A stretch of 34,734 nt of DNA from Paenibacillus sp. Soil522 (lineage in GTDB: Bacteria > Bacillota > Bacilli > Paenibacillales > Paenibacillaceae): NCBI RefSeq assembly GCF_001428245.1, contig NZ_LMRV01000033.1, forward strand, positions 269,581-304,314, given 5' to 3'. Each line of letters starts with the position of its first letter. The stretch's first letter is position 1. Shown piece after piece: positions 1 through 8,862 of the stretch. Both the position numbers and the translations under genes were made by a program. The notes below the pieces were generated by a model. It made no database searches. It saw only the letters and a list, made by a program, of their open reading frames with translations, and was not told where the DNA came from.

Positions 1-422
1 TGCTTTCGGTAGTCCTTCATACTGGCGAAGAAAGATAGCCAGTTTTGAAATGCAATCTTCATGATGCCTTGACTGCTTTGCGCGGGGAGTGCCCGATAGT
101 CGCTCTGATCCATCACTTTGAACAATGCATCCAAGAAGTTATAAGAAACAAATGGCTTCTCCTTGGAAGGCAGCTTGAACAGATGGGAACGATTCTTCTC
201 GCTCAGCCGTTCGTTCATCGCATTGATATGTGCTTCCAATGTACTCATCACTTGTTGTTGCAACGGCTGCAATGACTTCTGCCCAAAGGAAGTAAACACC
301 TGTCGGATGTAAAAGTTGGTTATATTTTACAGGTTCTTGGCGTTCTGACACGCTTGGTCCAGATACGCAAACAGCCGATGGCCGGGTTTGACCCACACTT
401 GATAAGTCCTGTATTTGGGCAT
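1..422 (-). pseudogene. tnpB: IS605/IS1341-type TnpB, 5' part, in-frame stop
   Basis: Reading the minus strand from an ATG at 422 gives a protein starting MPKYRTYQVWVKPGHRLFAY, which then hits a TAA at 327-329 in the context KNL-stop-NITNFYIRQVF. The same frame stays open to the window edge and includes LPSKEKPFVSYNFLDALFKV, then YRALPAQSSQGIMKIAFQNW. This is the layout of the N-terminal half of TnpB: the Asn-Xaa-Tyr-Ile-Arg helix, then the helix before the RuvC-like part (D...P.Q..Q..L...F..F). TnpB is the RNA-guided nuclease of IS200/IS605 elements. The catalytic part lies outside the window. A single T-to-A change (TAC to TAA, where the family has Tyr) would explain the stop, so decay looks recent. 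An AGGGGGTG site stands about 11 bases before the ATG. No tnpA is visible upstream, so this may be a tnpB-only element. I see no other gene up to 654. Confidence 0.75.
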
Positions 423-458
423 TGAATCTGTCATGCACCCCCTATCGACCACTTACGG

Positions 459-470
459 GAACGTATGTTC
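459..470 (-). promoter_or_regulatory. LexA (SOS) box-like palindrome before tnpB
   Basis: GAACGTATGTTC fits the Bacillus/Gram-positive LexA core GAACRNRYGTTC at every position. It lies 37 bases before the tnpB ATG and, read on the minus strand, directly follows a -10-like TATAGT (477-482), where a repressor would block transcription. Binding by LexA is inferred from the match only. Confidence 0.5.
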
Positions 471-591
471 TCTTATACTATATCACTAAAACTTGAGGAA
501 GGAAAGAAGTTCTTGTAGTAAGTTCAGGAGGTCGCCGATTCACCTCGCCACTTGCAGAAGTTGAAGTCCTCTCGGCGAGAACTGATAGAAT

Positions 592-605
592 TGAATGCGT
601 TTACA
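592..605 (+). promoter_or_regulatory. CcpA cre-like site upstream of the AraC regulator
   Basis: TGAATGCGTTTACA matches the catabolite-responsive element consensus TGWAANCGNTNWCA at all fixed positions but one. It lies about 50 bases before the likely start of the pectin-locus regulator, where it would put that gene under glucose repression. Inferred from the motif only. Confidence 0.4.
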
Positions 606-654
606 TTAGCGGTTGAGGTTTGGAAAATACATATCTGATTCGGTTGGTGAGAAT

Positions 655-3000
655 ATGCTAAAGGAAATGAACTTGAAGCTCGTGCTTAGCAAAAAAGGAA
701 AAAACGGAGCAAAAGGACGCTTTTACCGGAAAAGCTTAATTATGATTCTTATCGTAGCCAGCATACCGGGGCTTATTACCGGCGCGCTCGTTTACGGGAT
801 AGCAGGCGGACGGCTGGAAAGCGAGCTGCTGCAATTGCACAACAAGCAAATTGAGCAGAGGGCACGGAGCATAGACATGCAATTAACGAATTTGGAGCTG
901 ACATTATCCCATTGGGCGTTTGATTCCAAATTCGATTACAGTCTCGAAAGCCGCAACTTTATCCAAGACTTCGAGAAGGCGCGGGACATTACGAAGACGC
1001 TGCTCGTTATGCAGGGCTCGAATACGATTAACAAGCTGGTTGAGCTTTACCTCGGAGGTGACGGGCAGCCCGTCCTGTTCGATCCTGAGTATGCGCCGCT
1101 TACGGCTAAGCCGGCTCATGACCTCTATGAGGGACTGCTGCGGTCGGATAAAGTAACTTATTGGACCGAAGCGGCGTTTGACCCGCAGCGTCCTCAGGCG
1201 AAGGAGCTGACACTGGTTCACCATATACCCGGAGGGAGCTTAAAGCCGTTTGGGGCGCTGCTTATTCGTCTGGATAACGAGAAAGTAGGGGACATGCTGC
1301 GCTCGATGACGCCCTATGACGGCGGAGAAACGTTTTTTCTGCAGGATAACGGCAAGCTGTTTGCTTCTACGGGCGGAAACGGTATCGAATCGCCCTTCGT
1401 TGCTGCTTTAAGAGAAGAAATAGCGGCTAAGGGCCGTGACGAGGGCTCCTTCTTCTTCGATTGGAGCGGATCTACCTTTACCGTTACATACGGCAAATTC
1501 TCAAGAATTGCGGACAGCTGGACCTATGTATCGGCATCTCCGATTACGAGCATTACGGCGCCTGTCGTATTCATATCCAAAATCATTTTTACGGTCAGTC
1601 TTAGCGCTTTGCTGCTGGCTGCTCTGCTTGCATGGTTCGCGTCGCGTACGATTTACTCGCCCGTCAACCGGCTGTTGACTGTGCTTATGGCCGGCAAATC
1701 GCTGCCTCAGGAAAACGGGGACGAGTTCTCGCTCATCGAACGGCAATGGCATAACTTGAGCAGGGAGAGCACGGAGCTCCATTCCAAACTGTCGGAGCAG
1801 CTCCCTTACGTGAAGGAAAGCTTCCTGCATCAGCTGCTGCAAGGTTACTTGTATGCCTATTCGGAAGAGGATTTGCTTGGACGGATGGAACGCTACAAGT
1901 GGAAGGTGGATAACCACCGGTTTATCGTCATTTATATGCAATTGACAGGAATGACTAGCCTTGAAGGGAAATTCAAATACGGGGACGAAGGGCTTGTCAC
2001 ATTTGCTGCGGTCAATATGATCGAGGAGTTCGCGGCTCAGCACTTCGAGCAAAGCAAAACGATCAATTTCCATGATCTTTCGGCAGGGCTGCTGCTGATC
2101 GTGCCGAAAGATGGCGACTACGCTTCGGAGCTTCATGCCTTTGGCGGAGAGCTGACGCATGCGGTCAATCATATTTTGAACATGCGCCTTACGATTGCCA
2201 TCAGCGAACCTGCAGATGCGGTTTCGAATATCCCTTTATCGTTTGAAGAGACGAAGCATGCGGCAAGCCAGCGGAATTTCGGGAACGAAAATCAGCTGAT
2301 CGATATCGGACAGCTGCATGCCCGCGGAGACAGCAGCGAGGAGCCGCAATATCCGTTTACGCTGGAGCGGGAATTCATTCAGGCGCTGCGAACCGGACAG
2401 GCAGCGGATGCCGGCGAGCTGTTGCGCGCTTTTCTTGATACGCTCTCGTGCAAAGGGGCAAAGGCGGTCGATGTACAGCAGGGGATGCTGCATCTGCTAG
2501 GAAGCGTTCAGCATGCCATTATGGTTTCCGGGATACAGCCGACCCGCCTGTTCAAATGCGTGAATATGTATGAACAGCTTTCACAAATACGGGAGCCGCA
2601 GCTTATTTTGAGCTGGTTTCAAGACCGCGTTTGCGAACCGTTTCTGAAAGAGCTTGGCGGGCGTTCCGATTCTCAGGTGAAGAAGCTGATCGAGCAGGCG
2701 ATGATTTATTTGCAGCAAAATTATATGAAGGATATTTCGCTCGACAATTGTGCGGATCATATCGGTACGAATCCGTTTTTCTTGAGCAAATCGTTCAAGC
2801 AGGTGACCGGCAAAAACTTTATCGATTATTTAACCGGGCTCCGCATAGATAAGGCGAAGGAGCTGCTTCGGGAATCCGGTCTTAAAATTAATGATGTCGC
2901 CGAGCAGGTCGGCTACCAGCACAGCTACTTCAACCGGATATTCAAAAAGTTGGAGGGCATGACGCCAAGCATGTACCGCGAGCTAAGCCAAGCGGAATAA
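655..3000 (+). CDS. Membrane-anchored AraC-family sensor/regulator (YesS-like)
   Basis: Likely transcription activator of the pectin genes that follow. The 781-residue protein has a first membrane helix at about 28-50 (MILIVASIPGLITGALVYGI), an extracytoplasmic stretch of about 250 residues of the Cache kind, a second membrane helix near 304-330, a cytoplasmic linker with a degenerate GGDEF-like fold, and a C-terminal AraC DNA-binding domain (about 676-781) with two helix-turn-helix units, the second reading INDVAEQVGYQHSYFNRIFK. Size and plan match B. subtilis YesS and other Paenibacillus sensor-regulators beside polysaccharide loci. An upstream TTG at 613 is in frame, but the ATG at 655 has a GGTGAG site and puts the membrane helix where expected. 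It sits 158 bases before the lyase gene on the same strand. The ligand is not known; a rhamnogalacturonan fragment is an inference from context. Confidence 0.85.
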   Translation: MLKEMNLKLVLSKKGKNGAKGRFYRKSLIMILIVASIPGLITGALVYGIAGGRLESELLQLHNKQIEQRARSIDMQLTNLELTLSHWAFDSKFDYSLESRNFIQDFEKARDITKTLLVMQGSNTINKLVELYLGGDGQPVLFDPEYAPLTAKPAHDLYEGLLRSDKVTYWTEAAFDPQRPQAKELTLVHHIPGGSLKPFGALLIRLDNEKVGDMLRSMTPYDGGETFFLQDNGKLFASTGGNGIESPFVAALREEIAAKGRDEGSFFFDWSGSTFTVTYGKFSRIADSWTYVSASPITSITAPVVFISKIIFTVSLSALLLAALLAWFASRTIYSPVNRLLTVLMAGKSLPQENGDEFSLIERQWHNLSRESTELHSKLSEQLPYVKESFLHQLLQGYLYAYSEEDLLGRMERYKWKVDNHRFIVIYMQLTGMTSLEGKFKYGDEGLVTFAAVNMIEEFAAQHFEQSKTINFHDLSAGLLLIVPKDGDYASELHAFGGELTHAVNHILNMRLTIAISEPADAVSNIPLSFEETKHAASQRNFGNENQLIDIGQLHARGDSSEEPQYPFTLEREFIQALRTGQAADAGELLRAFLDTLSCKGAKAVDVQQGMLHLLGSVQHAIMVSGIQPTRLFKCVNMYEQLSQIREPQLILSWFQDRVCEPFLKELGGRSDSQVKKLIEQAMIYLQQNYMKDISLDNCADHIGTNPFFLSKSFKQVTGKNFIDYLTGLRIDKAKELLRESGLKINDVAEQVGYQHSYFNRIFKKLEGMTPSMYRELSQAE

Positions 3001-3044
3001 GCGGCTTTAACGGTTATCAATAAAGTGCTAATCCGTTAAAAATG

Positions 3045-3110
3045 TGCAAGTCTAACGAAATCCCCAATCAAAAATGTCTAATTGTCTGCAAGTGACAGCC
3101 TCTATAAGAT
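3045..3110 (+). promoter_or_regulatory. Promoter and possible AraC operator of the pectin operon
   Basis: TTGTCT (3082-3087) and TAAGAT (3105-3110) are 17 bases apart, a plausible sigma-A promoter with a weak -35. The heptamer TGCAAGT occurs twice in the same orientation, at 3045-3051 and 3087-3093. The 42-base step is four helical turns, and the second copy abuts the -35, as expected for an AraC-type activator. The leader then runs to the AAAGGAGG site at 3141-3148. Regulator assignment is inferred. Confidence 0.45.
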
Positions 3111-3158
3111 GCAGGTATGCGTGAGGCAAACCTGCATTTCAAAGGAGGCTATTTAACA

Positions 3159-5747
3159 ATGTTATCACCAAAATCCGTTAAGCTGCGTTGGCTGAACAAC
3201 TCAGGGAAAGAACCGGCCGGGTTAACTTTCGGCATTCCGTGGAAGGAAGGGGACTTGCGGCGGGAGGAGTCACTTGCACTTCAACAAAAAGGCGGCGGAC
3301 AGAAAGTCGCTATGCAGAGCTGGCCAACCGCTTATTGGCCCGACGGCAGCGTCAAATGGTCCGCGCATGCAGCGGTTTCTAAGGCCTCCGCGCCGGACGG
3401 CTACGAGGTTGTCAAAGGGAATGGCGCCGAACCGGCTCATTCGGTCACCGTGAAGGAAACAGATGAATCCATTGTGCTGAATACGGGCGTTATAACGTTA
3501 GCCGTACGAAAGCAAGGAGAGAAGTTCATTGACCGAATCCTCCGAAACGGCGTCTTGATGTGCAGCGGAGGCAAGCTTGTAGCAGTCAAGGAAGGCCGCA
3601 GCTCCGTCTCAGGCGTTAAGACCATTCGCGAGGAAAGCTTTGCATGCCGTGTGCATAAGGTGACGGTCGAGCAAAGCGGACCTGTCAGGGCGGTCGTCAA
3701 GCTGGAGGGGAAGCATCGCTCCGATTCCGGAACGAGGGAATGGCTGCCGATTACACTGCGGTTATATGTGTACGCGGGTCTTGAAACGATACGTATCGTA
3801 CACAGCTTCCATTACGACGGCAATCCGCATTCGGATTTCATCAAAGCGTTGGGCATAACCTTCACCGTTCCGATGAGAGGACCGTTATACAACCGCCATG
3901 TTCGGTTTGCGGGGGACAGCGGATTTTTTAGCGAATCGCCGAAAACGCTGCATACCCGCCGGACAAAGGGCAAATACAGGGAGCTCTTCGAGCAGCAAAC
4001 TAAGGGGGATTCCGTCGTTTTTGACGCTGAGGAAGACCGTTATTTTCTAGGACTGCTGGATGATTCGGCTGTATGGGATGATTTCAAGCTGGTGCAGCGC
4101 TCAGCCGATCATTACGGGGTATGGAAGCGGACGAAGGAGGAATGCTGCTGGATCAAGGCGGCCGAAGGACGAAGAGCAGGCGGCCTTGGGTATGTCGGCA
4201 GCGAAGGCGGAGGCCTGGCAGCAGGCTTGCGGAGCTTTTGGGAGAAGCATCCCTCCAGTCTCGAAATTGGCGGAACAGCTGCGCAGGAGGCGAAGCTTAC
4301 CGTTTGGTTCTGGTCGCCGGACGGCGATGCAATGGATCTTCGGCACTATGACACGAAGACGCATGTGGAATCGTCCTATGAAGGAGCGGAGGAGCTGCGG
4401 GCAACCCCGTACGGCATTGCCAATACGAGCGAGCTGACGCTTTGGTGCACCCAGGAAACGCCGGGACCGCAGCGGCTGCAAGCGATGCGGGAGCAAATCG
4501 GATCGCCGCCAATGCTCGTTTGCGAGCCTGATTACCTGCATGAGACGCGCGCATTCGGCTTGTGGGGGTTGCCGGATCGCAGCACGCCGGCGAAGTCGTA
4601 TTTGGAGGATAAGCTAGAGGGCATCGTGGCCTTCTACCAGTCGGAGGTCGAACAGCGGAGGTGGTACGGCTTTTGGGATTACGGCGACTTCATGCACAGC
4701 TATGATCCGGTCAGACATGTATGGAATTACGATCTAGGCGGCTGCGCTTGGCAAAATACAGAGCTTGCTCCGAATATGTGGCTGTGGGTAATGTTTCTGC
4801 GGTCGGGCCGGGAGGATGTGTTCCGGCTTGCTGAAGCGATGACGCGGCATACGAGCGAGGTCGATGTCTATCATTTTGGCGAATATGCGGGGCTCGGTTC
4901 CAGGCATAATGTCGTTCATTGGGGCTGCGGGTGCAAGGAGGCGCGGATCGCCATGGCCGGCCTTCACCGCTACTACTACTATTTGACTGCTGATGAACGT
5001 ATTGGCGATCTTATGGATGAGGTGAAGGATGCGGATTTCTCGACCGTCAACCTAGATCCAATGCGCGCTTATTTTCCGAAGGACGAGCACAAGACGCATA
5101 TCCGGATCGGACCGGATTGGGCGGCCTTCAGCTCGAACTGGATGACCAGATGGGAGCGCTTCGAGGACCAGTCTTACCGCGACAAAATTGTTGTAGGCAT
5201 CGATTGCGTCAAGCAAGCTAAATTCGGGCTTATTTCCGGGCCGACCTACGGCTATGATCCCGAGACTGGAATACTGGCCCCGCTTGGCGACGATAATTGG
5301 GGACGTCATTTAGCGATAAGCATGGGTGCGCCGCAGGTATGGTTCGAGCTGGCAGCCATGCTTAAGGATCCGGAATGGGAAGCGATGATGGCCGAATTCG
5401 GCGTTTTTTATAACCGGTCCCAAGAGGAGAAGGACCTCATTACAGGCGGAGAGATCAAGGACAGCAACTTTGCGCATCCGGTGCTTAGCATGGCTATTGC
5501 GGCGTTCGGCGCCTACTTTAAACAGGATGCTTTTACAGCGAAGCATGCTTGGAGAGTGCTGCTGCAAAACCCGTTTGCGCAAACAGAGCTTCGGGAAGAA
5601 GCGGCAACCGTTACGTATGTCGGCGAATTGAAGGAAATTGATTGGATGAATACGAATGAAGCGGCGCAATGGTCGTTGAACACGATCATCAGCTTAGAGC
5701 TGATAGCCGATTGGCTGCCTGAAAGTATCACGGAGGCTATGCGATGA
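3159..5747 (+). CDS. yetA: Exo-rhamnogalacturonan lyase-family protein (YetA/PL26-like)
   Basis: An 862-residue protein close in length and character to B. subtilis YetA and the PL26 exo-rhamnogalacturonan lyase family, which removes units from rhamnogalacturonan I chains by beta-elimination. The N-terminal part carries W-P-x-A-YWPDGSVKWSAHAAV, the hallmark of this family. The middle holds FWSPDGDAMDLRHYD, and the C-terminal half is an alpha/alpha-barrel-like region with YGFWDYGDFMHSYDPVRHVW and GLGSRHNVVHWGCGC. No signal peptide is visible, so the enzyme should act on imported oligomers. The ATG at 3159 is chosen over an in-frame upstream ATG (3117) because AAAGGAGG lies 10 bases ahead. It overlaps the next gene by four bases (ATGA), which indicates translational coupling. 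Activity is inferred from family and was not tested. Confidence 0.85.
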   Translation: MLSPKSVKLRWLNNSGKEPAGLTFGIPWKEGDLRREESLALQQKGGGQKVAMQSWPTAYWPDGSVKWSAHAAVSKASAPDGYEVVKGNGAEPAHSVTVKETDESIVLNTGVITLAVRKQGEKFIDRILRNGVLMCSGGKLVAVKEGRSSVSGVKTIREESFACRVHKVTVEQSGPVRAVVKLEGKHRSDSGTREWLPITLRLYVYAGLETIRIVHSFHYDGNPHSDFIKALGITFTVPMRGPLYNRHVRFAGDSGFFSESPKTLHTRRTKGKYRELFEQQTKGDSVVFDAEEDRYFLGLLDDSAVWDDFKLVQRSADHYGVWKRTKEECCWIKAAEGRRAGGLGYVGSEGGGLAAGLRSFWEKHPSSLEIGGTAAQEAKLTVWFWSPDGDAMDLRHYDTKTHVESSYEGAEELRATPYGIANTSELTLWCTQETPGPQRLQAMREQIGSPPMLVCEPDYLHETRAFGLWGLPDRSTPAKSYLEDKLEGIVAFYQSEVEQRRWYGFWDYGDFMHSYDPVRHVWNYDLGGCAWQNTELAPNMWLWVMFLRSGREDVFRLAEAMTRHTSEVDVYHFGEYAGLGSRHNVVHWGCGCKEARIAMAGLHRYYYYLTADERIGDLMDEVKDADFSTVNLDPMRAYFPKDEHKTHIRIGPDWAAFSSNWMTRWERFEDQSYRDKIVVGIDCVKQAKFGLISGPTYGYDPETGILAPLGDDNWGRHLAISMGAPQVWFELAAMLKDPEWEAMMAEFGVFYNRSQEEKDLITGGEIKDSNFAHPVLSMAIAAFGAYFKQDAFTAKHAWRVLLQNPFAQTELREEAATVTYVGELKEIDWMNTNEAAQWSLNTIISLELIADWLPESITEAMR

Positions 5748-6427
5748 TATCGCCGGAATGGAGACTGCTTTACAGCAATCCGCTGCAGTCGCCGGAAGAT
5801 TTGAAGCATTTTCGGGTGGAAGGAGAAGCGGTCATGACATTCCCCGGGGGACGGCTGCGCCTGGAAAGCGCTCGGGAGCAAGGCGAGGGGAAGCAAGCAA
5901 ATTTTGTGCTGTGGTGCCCGGAGAGCTTTCCAGCCGACATAGCTGTGGCATGGGAATTTAGGCCGATCCGCGAGCCGGGCTTGGCTATATTATTTTTCGC
6001 TGCAGAAGGAGCAAACGGTGTTGATTTATTCGATACGGCGCTTGCGCCGCGCTCAGGCGAGTACGAGCAATATCATCATGGGGAAATGAGTGCCTATCAT
6101 CTCTCGTATTACCGCAGGCGCTGGCCGGATGAGCGGAATTTTCACACCTGCAATCTGCGGAAGAGCTACGGCTTTCACTTAGCCGCTCAAGGTGCAGACC
6201 CGCTGCCTTCGGTCGCGGATTGTACAGGCTTCTATCGGATGCTGCTTAAGAAGCGGGACTCGCACATAGATTTTTCGATTAACGGGCTTCCCGTGCTGTC
6301 CTGGGTCGATGACGGGGCTGCCTTTGGTCCGATACTCGGAGCGGGAAAAATCGGGTTTCGGCAAATGTCGCCATTTATAGCGGAGTATACGAACTTGAAC
6401 GTCTATGGACTCGCGGAGCGGGAATAA
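5744..6427 (+). CDS. yesU: DUF1961 family protein, YesU-like
   Basis: The 227-residue product resembles B. subtilis YesU along its whole length. Shared blocks include VLWCPESFP, PGLAILFFAAEG, DLFD, HLSYYRRRWPDERNFHTCNL, GFHLAAQGADPLPS, FSINGLPVLSW and GKIGFRQMSPF. The fold is expected to be a concanavalin-like beta-sandwich, and there is no signal peptide. YesU belongs to the yes/yet rhamnogalacturonan cluster of B. subtilis, and here too the gene sits next to the YetA-like lyase, with which it overlaps by four bases. The exact reaction of YesU is not established as far as I know; a hydrolase or sugar-binding role on pectin oligomers is the usual guess. The family assignment is firm and the function open. 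Confidence 0.85.
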   Translation: MISPEWRLLYSNPLQSPEDLKHFRVEGEAVMTFPGGRLRLESAREQGEGKQANFVLWCPESFPADIAVAWEFRPIREPGLAILFFAAEGANGVDLFDTALAPRSGEYEQYHHGEMSAYHLSYYRRRWPDERNFHTCNLRKSYGFHLAAQGADPLPSVADCTGFYRMLLKKRDSHIDFSINGLPVLSWVDDGAAFGPILGAGKIGFRQMSPFIAEYTNLNVYGLAERE

Positions 6428-6481
6428 GGATGAGTGCAGCATATAGTTGCTAACTGCTGGTACAGGAAGGAGAAGAAGCTT

Positions 6482-7282
6482 ATGCCGAAAATATTACTAT
6501 GCTTTCCAGAAGGCAAGCATAAGGCGTTAACAATGAGCTATGACGATGGCAAGACGGCGGACAGAAAACTCGTATCCATCTTCAACCGTTATGGCATTAA
6601 AGGATCCTTTCATTTGAATGCAGGCATGTTCGGTACGGGTAACCGGTTGGCGGAAGAGGAAGCGGCAGCTCTGTATGAAGGACATGAGGTGTCCGCTCAT
6701 ACGCTTACCCATCCGACGATTGCGCGCTGCCCGAAGGAGCAAATCGTGCATGAGGTGATGGAGGATCGAAAAGGGCTGGAACATCTTGTCGGCTATTCCG
6801 TACGCGGGATGTCTTACCCGAACGGATCATTTAACGAAGAAATTAAACGGATGCTTCCCGCTTTGGGAATCGAATACGCACGGGTCGTGCAAACGACGGG
6901 AGACTTCTCTATGCCTGATGATTGGCATGAATGGAAGCCGACCTGCCATCATAACGACCGCTTGCTCGAGCGCGCGGAGACGTTCGTCGGTCTGCACAAA
7001 ACGCAATATTTGTATTTGATGTACGTATGGGGACATAGCTATGAGTTTGATAATGACGGTAACTGGGAGCTTATCCAACGTTTTTGCGAGCTGATCTCGG
7101 GTCAAGACAACATATGGTACGCTACGAATCTGCAGATCGTGGATTACATGAAAGCATACAGTCAGCTGAAGTTTTCCGCGGATCTCAGCTTCGTATATAA
7201 CCCGTCGGCAGCTAGTGTATGGCTTAGCGTCGACGGCGGCATCGTCGAAGTGAAAGGCGGCCGCCAAGTGAGTTTCGCATAA
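6482..7282 (+). CDS. Polysaccharide deacetylase-like protein (CE4/NodB fold)
   Basis: A 266-residue NodB-homology protein without a signal peptide. Motif 1 is MSYDDGKTADR (usual form TFDDG), with the catalytic and metal Asp pair. Motif 2 is SAHTLTHP, giving the two metal-binding histidines. Motif 3 is GMSYPNGSF, where most CE4 enzymes have RPPYG. The N-terminal half is a plain NodB barrel; the rest (GHSYEFDNDGNWELIQRF) is typical of the cytoplasmic branch found near Paenibacillus pectin and glycan genes. In context it may remove acetyl groups from rhamnogalacturonan oligomers, which in B. subtilis is done by CE12 enzymes of the same locus. The ATG at 6482 is preferred to an in-frame upstream start at 6434 because GGAAGGAG lies just before it. 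Substrate is an inference. Confidence 0.8.
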   Translation: MPKILLCFPEGKHKALTMSYDDGKTADRKLVSIFNRYGIKGSFHLNAGMFGTGNRLAEEEAAALYEGHEVSAHTLTHPTIARCPKEQIVHEVMEDRKGLEHLVGYSVRGMSYPNGSFNEEIKRMLPALGIEYARVVQTTGDFSMPDDWHEWKPTCHHNDRLLERAETFVGLHKTQYLYLMYVWGHSYEFDNDGNWELIQRFCELISGQDNIWYATNLQIVDYMKAYSQLKFSADLSFVYNPSAASVWLSVDGGIVEVKGGRQVSFA

Positions 7283-7315
7283 GGAAGCCAGCCTTAGAGT
7301 TTAGGAGGGACAACG

Positions 7316-8581
7316 ATGAAGGAAGAGGCAATAGATGCAATAAAACTGGGGAAAATCGACATTAGCGCTGCGGGGCCGCGCTGCAAGCTGCTGCTTGGTG
7401 ATTTGAACGGGGATGGCCGAATGGAGCTGCTGCTCGTGCAGCCTGATAACCGGCAGGATGTTCGTTATATCCCTCATCAGGTACAATGCATGACCGCCTT
7501 CGACCTTGAAGGTCAATTGCTATGGCAGAGAGGAGCTCCGAATCCGGGGGCAGGCAGCCAAGGCTCTGACTATCCGGCCCAAATCTACGATATAGACGGC
7601 GATGGCAGGCTGGAGGTTTTATGCGTAATAGACGATCAGTTTCATATTATCGACGGGGCAAGCGGAAAGGTGAAGGAAACGTATCCGCTCCCTGATCCGC
7701 ATGCCCATGACTGCATCATTATTGCGAATTTGTCCGGAAACGAATGGGCGTCCGATATTATTTTGAAGGACCGCTATCACAAAATATGGGCGATGAACCG
7801 GCAATTTCAGCTGCTGTGGACGCATGAGGGAAATCCGGGCCATTTTCCTTGGGTCTACGATATGAACGGAGACGGCAAGGACGAGGTGATGGCAGGCTAT
7901 GATCTGCTCGACCCGCAAGGAAGGCTGCTCTGGAGCTGCAGCGATCTGGAAGATCATGCGGACTGTATTTGGGTCGGGGACGTAAATGGTGACGGCGTAC
8001 CCGAGCTCGTCATCGGGGGAAGCGTGACTGTCATGTACGACCGGGACGGCAGGGAGCTGTGGCGGCATGAAGGATCGGTCGAATCCCAGCACATCGCGCT
8101 TGGGCGGTTTCGGAGCGACTTGCCCGGTATGCAGATCGCGGGTCTGGATCGTATCGCTCGTGAGGATGACGGTTTTGGACGGAAGGGAAAGGACGCTTTG
8201 TTTCTGCTCGATTCGGAAGGAAGGGAGCTTTGGAAGGAAGACCGCAGGACGGACGGCTGGCTGACGATTATCGAGACTTTGCGAAACTGGGAACCGGGCG
8301 CGCCCGATTACATACTCGCCTACCGCCGGGGCGGAGGCGTGTATCCGGCCTTATATGACGGGTGGATGAACGAGGTCGTTAGGTTCCCGTCGGACGGTTA
8401 CGCCGTTCATGCGGATTTGTTCGGCAGAGGGATGGAGCAGGTCGTTATTTATAATGATTTTACCGCCACGGTCTATTCCAGCCGGTATGTTGATATAAGC
8501 GAGATCCCTGCCGGCGGAAAGCAGCTGCCGCAGCCGAAGCGCCTCTACAGCTCGACGCTGTATCCTGGAGGCGAAGTCTAG
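7316..8581 (+). CDS. FG-GAP/VCBS-type beta-propeller protein with Ca-binding loops
   Basis: A 421-residue protein built of repeats whose clearest loops are DLNGDGRMELLLV, DIDGDGRLEVLCV, DMNGDGKDEVMAGYD and DVNGDGVPELVIGG. The DxDxDGxxE pattern is the calcium loop of FG-GAP/VCBS propellers, also seen in the PL11 rhamnogalacturonan lyases YesW and YesX. It is shorter than those lyases (about 610 residues) and has no signal peptide, so it is not a simple orthologue. The start has a GGAGGG site seven bases ahead. It is the last gene of the operon; the spacing to the deacetylase gene is 33 bases. It could be an intracellular lyase-like enzyme or a carbohydrate-binding propeller; the sequence does not decide. 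Confidence 0.75.
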   Translation: MKEEAIDAIKLGKIDISAAGPRCKLLLGDLNGDGRMELLLVQPDNRQDVRYIPHQVQCMTAFDLEGQLLWQRGAPNPGAGSQGSDYPAQIYDIDGDGRLEVLCVIDDQFHIIDGASGKVKETYPLPDPHAHDCIIIANLSGNEWASDIILKDRYHKIWAMNRQFQLLWTHEGNPGHFPWVYDMNGDGKDEVMAGYDLLDPQGRLLWSCSDLEDHADCIWVGDVNGDGVPELVIGGSVTVMYDRDGRELWRHEGSVESQHIALGRFRSDLPGMQIAGLDRIAREDDGFGRKGKDALFLLDSEGRELWKEDRRTDGWLTIIETLRNWEPGAPDYILAYRRGGGVYPALYDGWMNEVVRFPSDGYAVHADLFGRGMEQVVIYNDFTATVYSSRYVDISEIPAGGKQLPQPKRLYSSTLYPGGEV

Positions 8582-8683
8582 TCTGACAAAGCGGCTGCGC
8601 GATTAAGATGAGTCTGACTGTCATGCTGTATCAAGGGGTATTGATGATTAGATTATGGATTTTGGATATACGCACAAAAGAAA

Positions 8684-8756
8684 AAACACCGCTGCAGTGG
8701 TTTGACCAGGCTGGATCAAGCTTGATCAGGATTGATAAACCACTGCAGCGGTGTTT
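8684..8756. terminator. 20-bp perfect inverted repeat, likely terminator of the pectin operon
   Basis: AAACACCGCTGCAGTGGTTT (8684-8703) is matched base for base by its reverse complement at 8737-8756. The 33-base spacer holds a second perfect palindrome, GATCAAGCTTGATC (8714-8727). A run of six A at 8681-8686 gives a U-tract in minus-strand RNA; the plus strand ends in GTGTTTATTT. It can act in either direction. It lies about 100 bases after the propeller gene. Confidence 0.7.
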
Positions 8757-8862
8757 ATTTGCAGTGTTATAAAGAACGAGCTAAAGATCGTACCCCTCAT
8801 TTAGTCAGGAGCGAAGCCGTATTGGGTCTGGCGCATTTCAAGACGATAAAGCTTGTTAGTTT

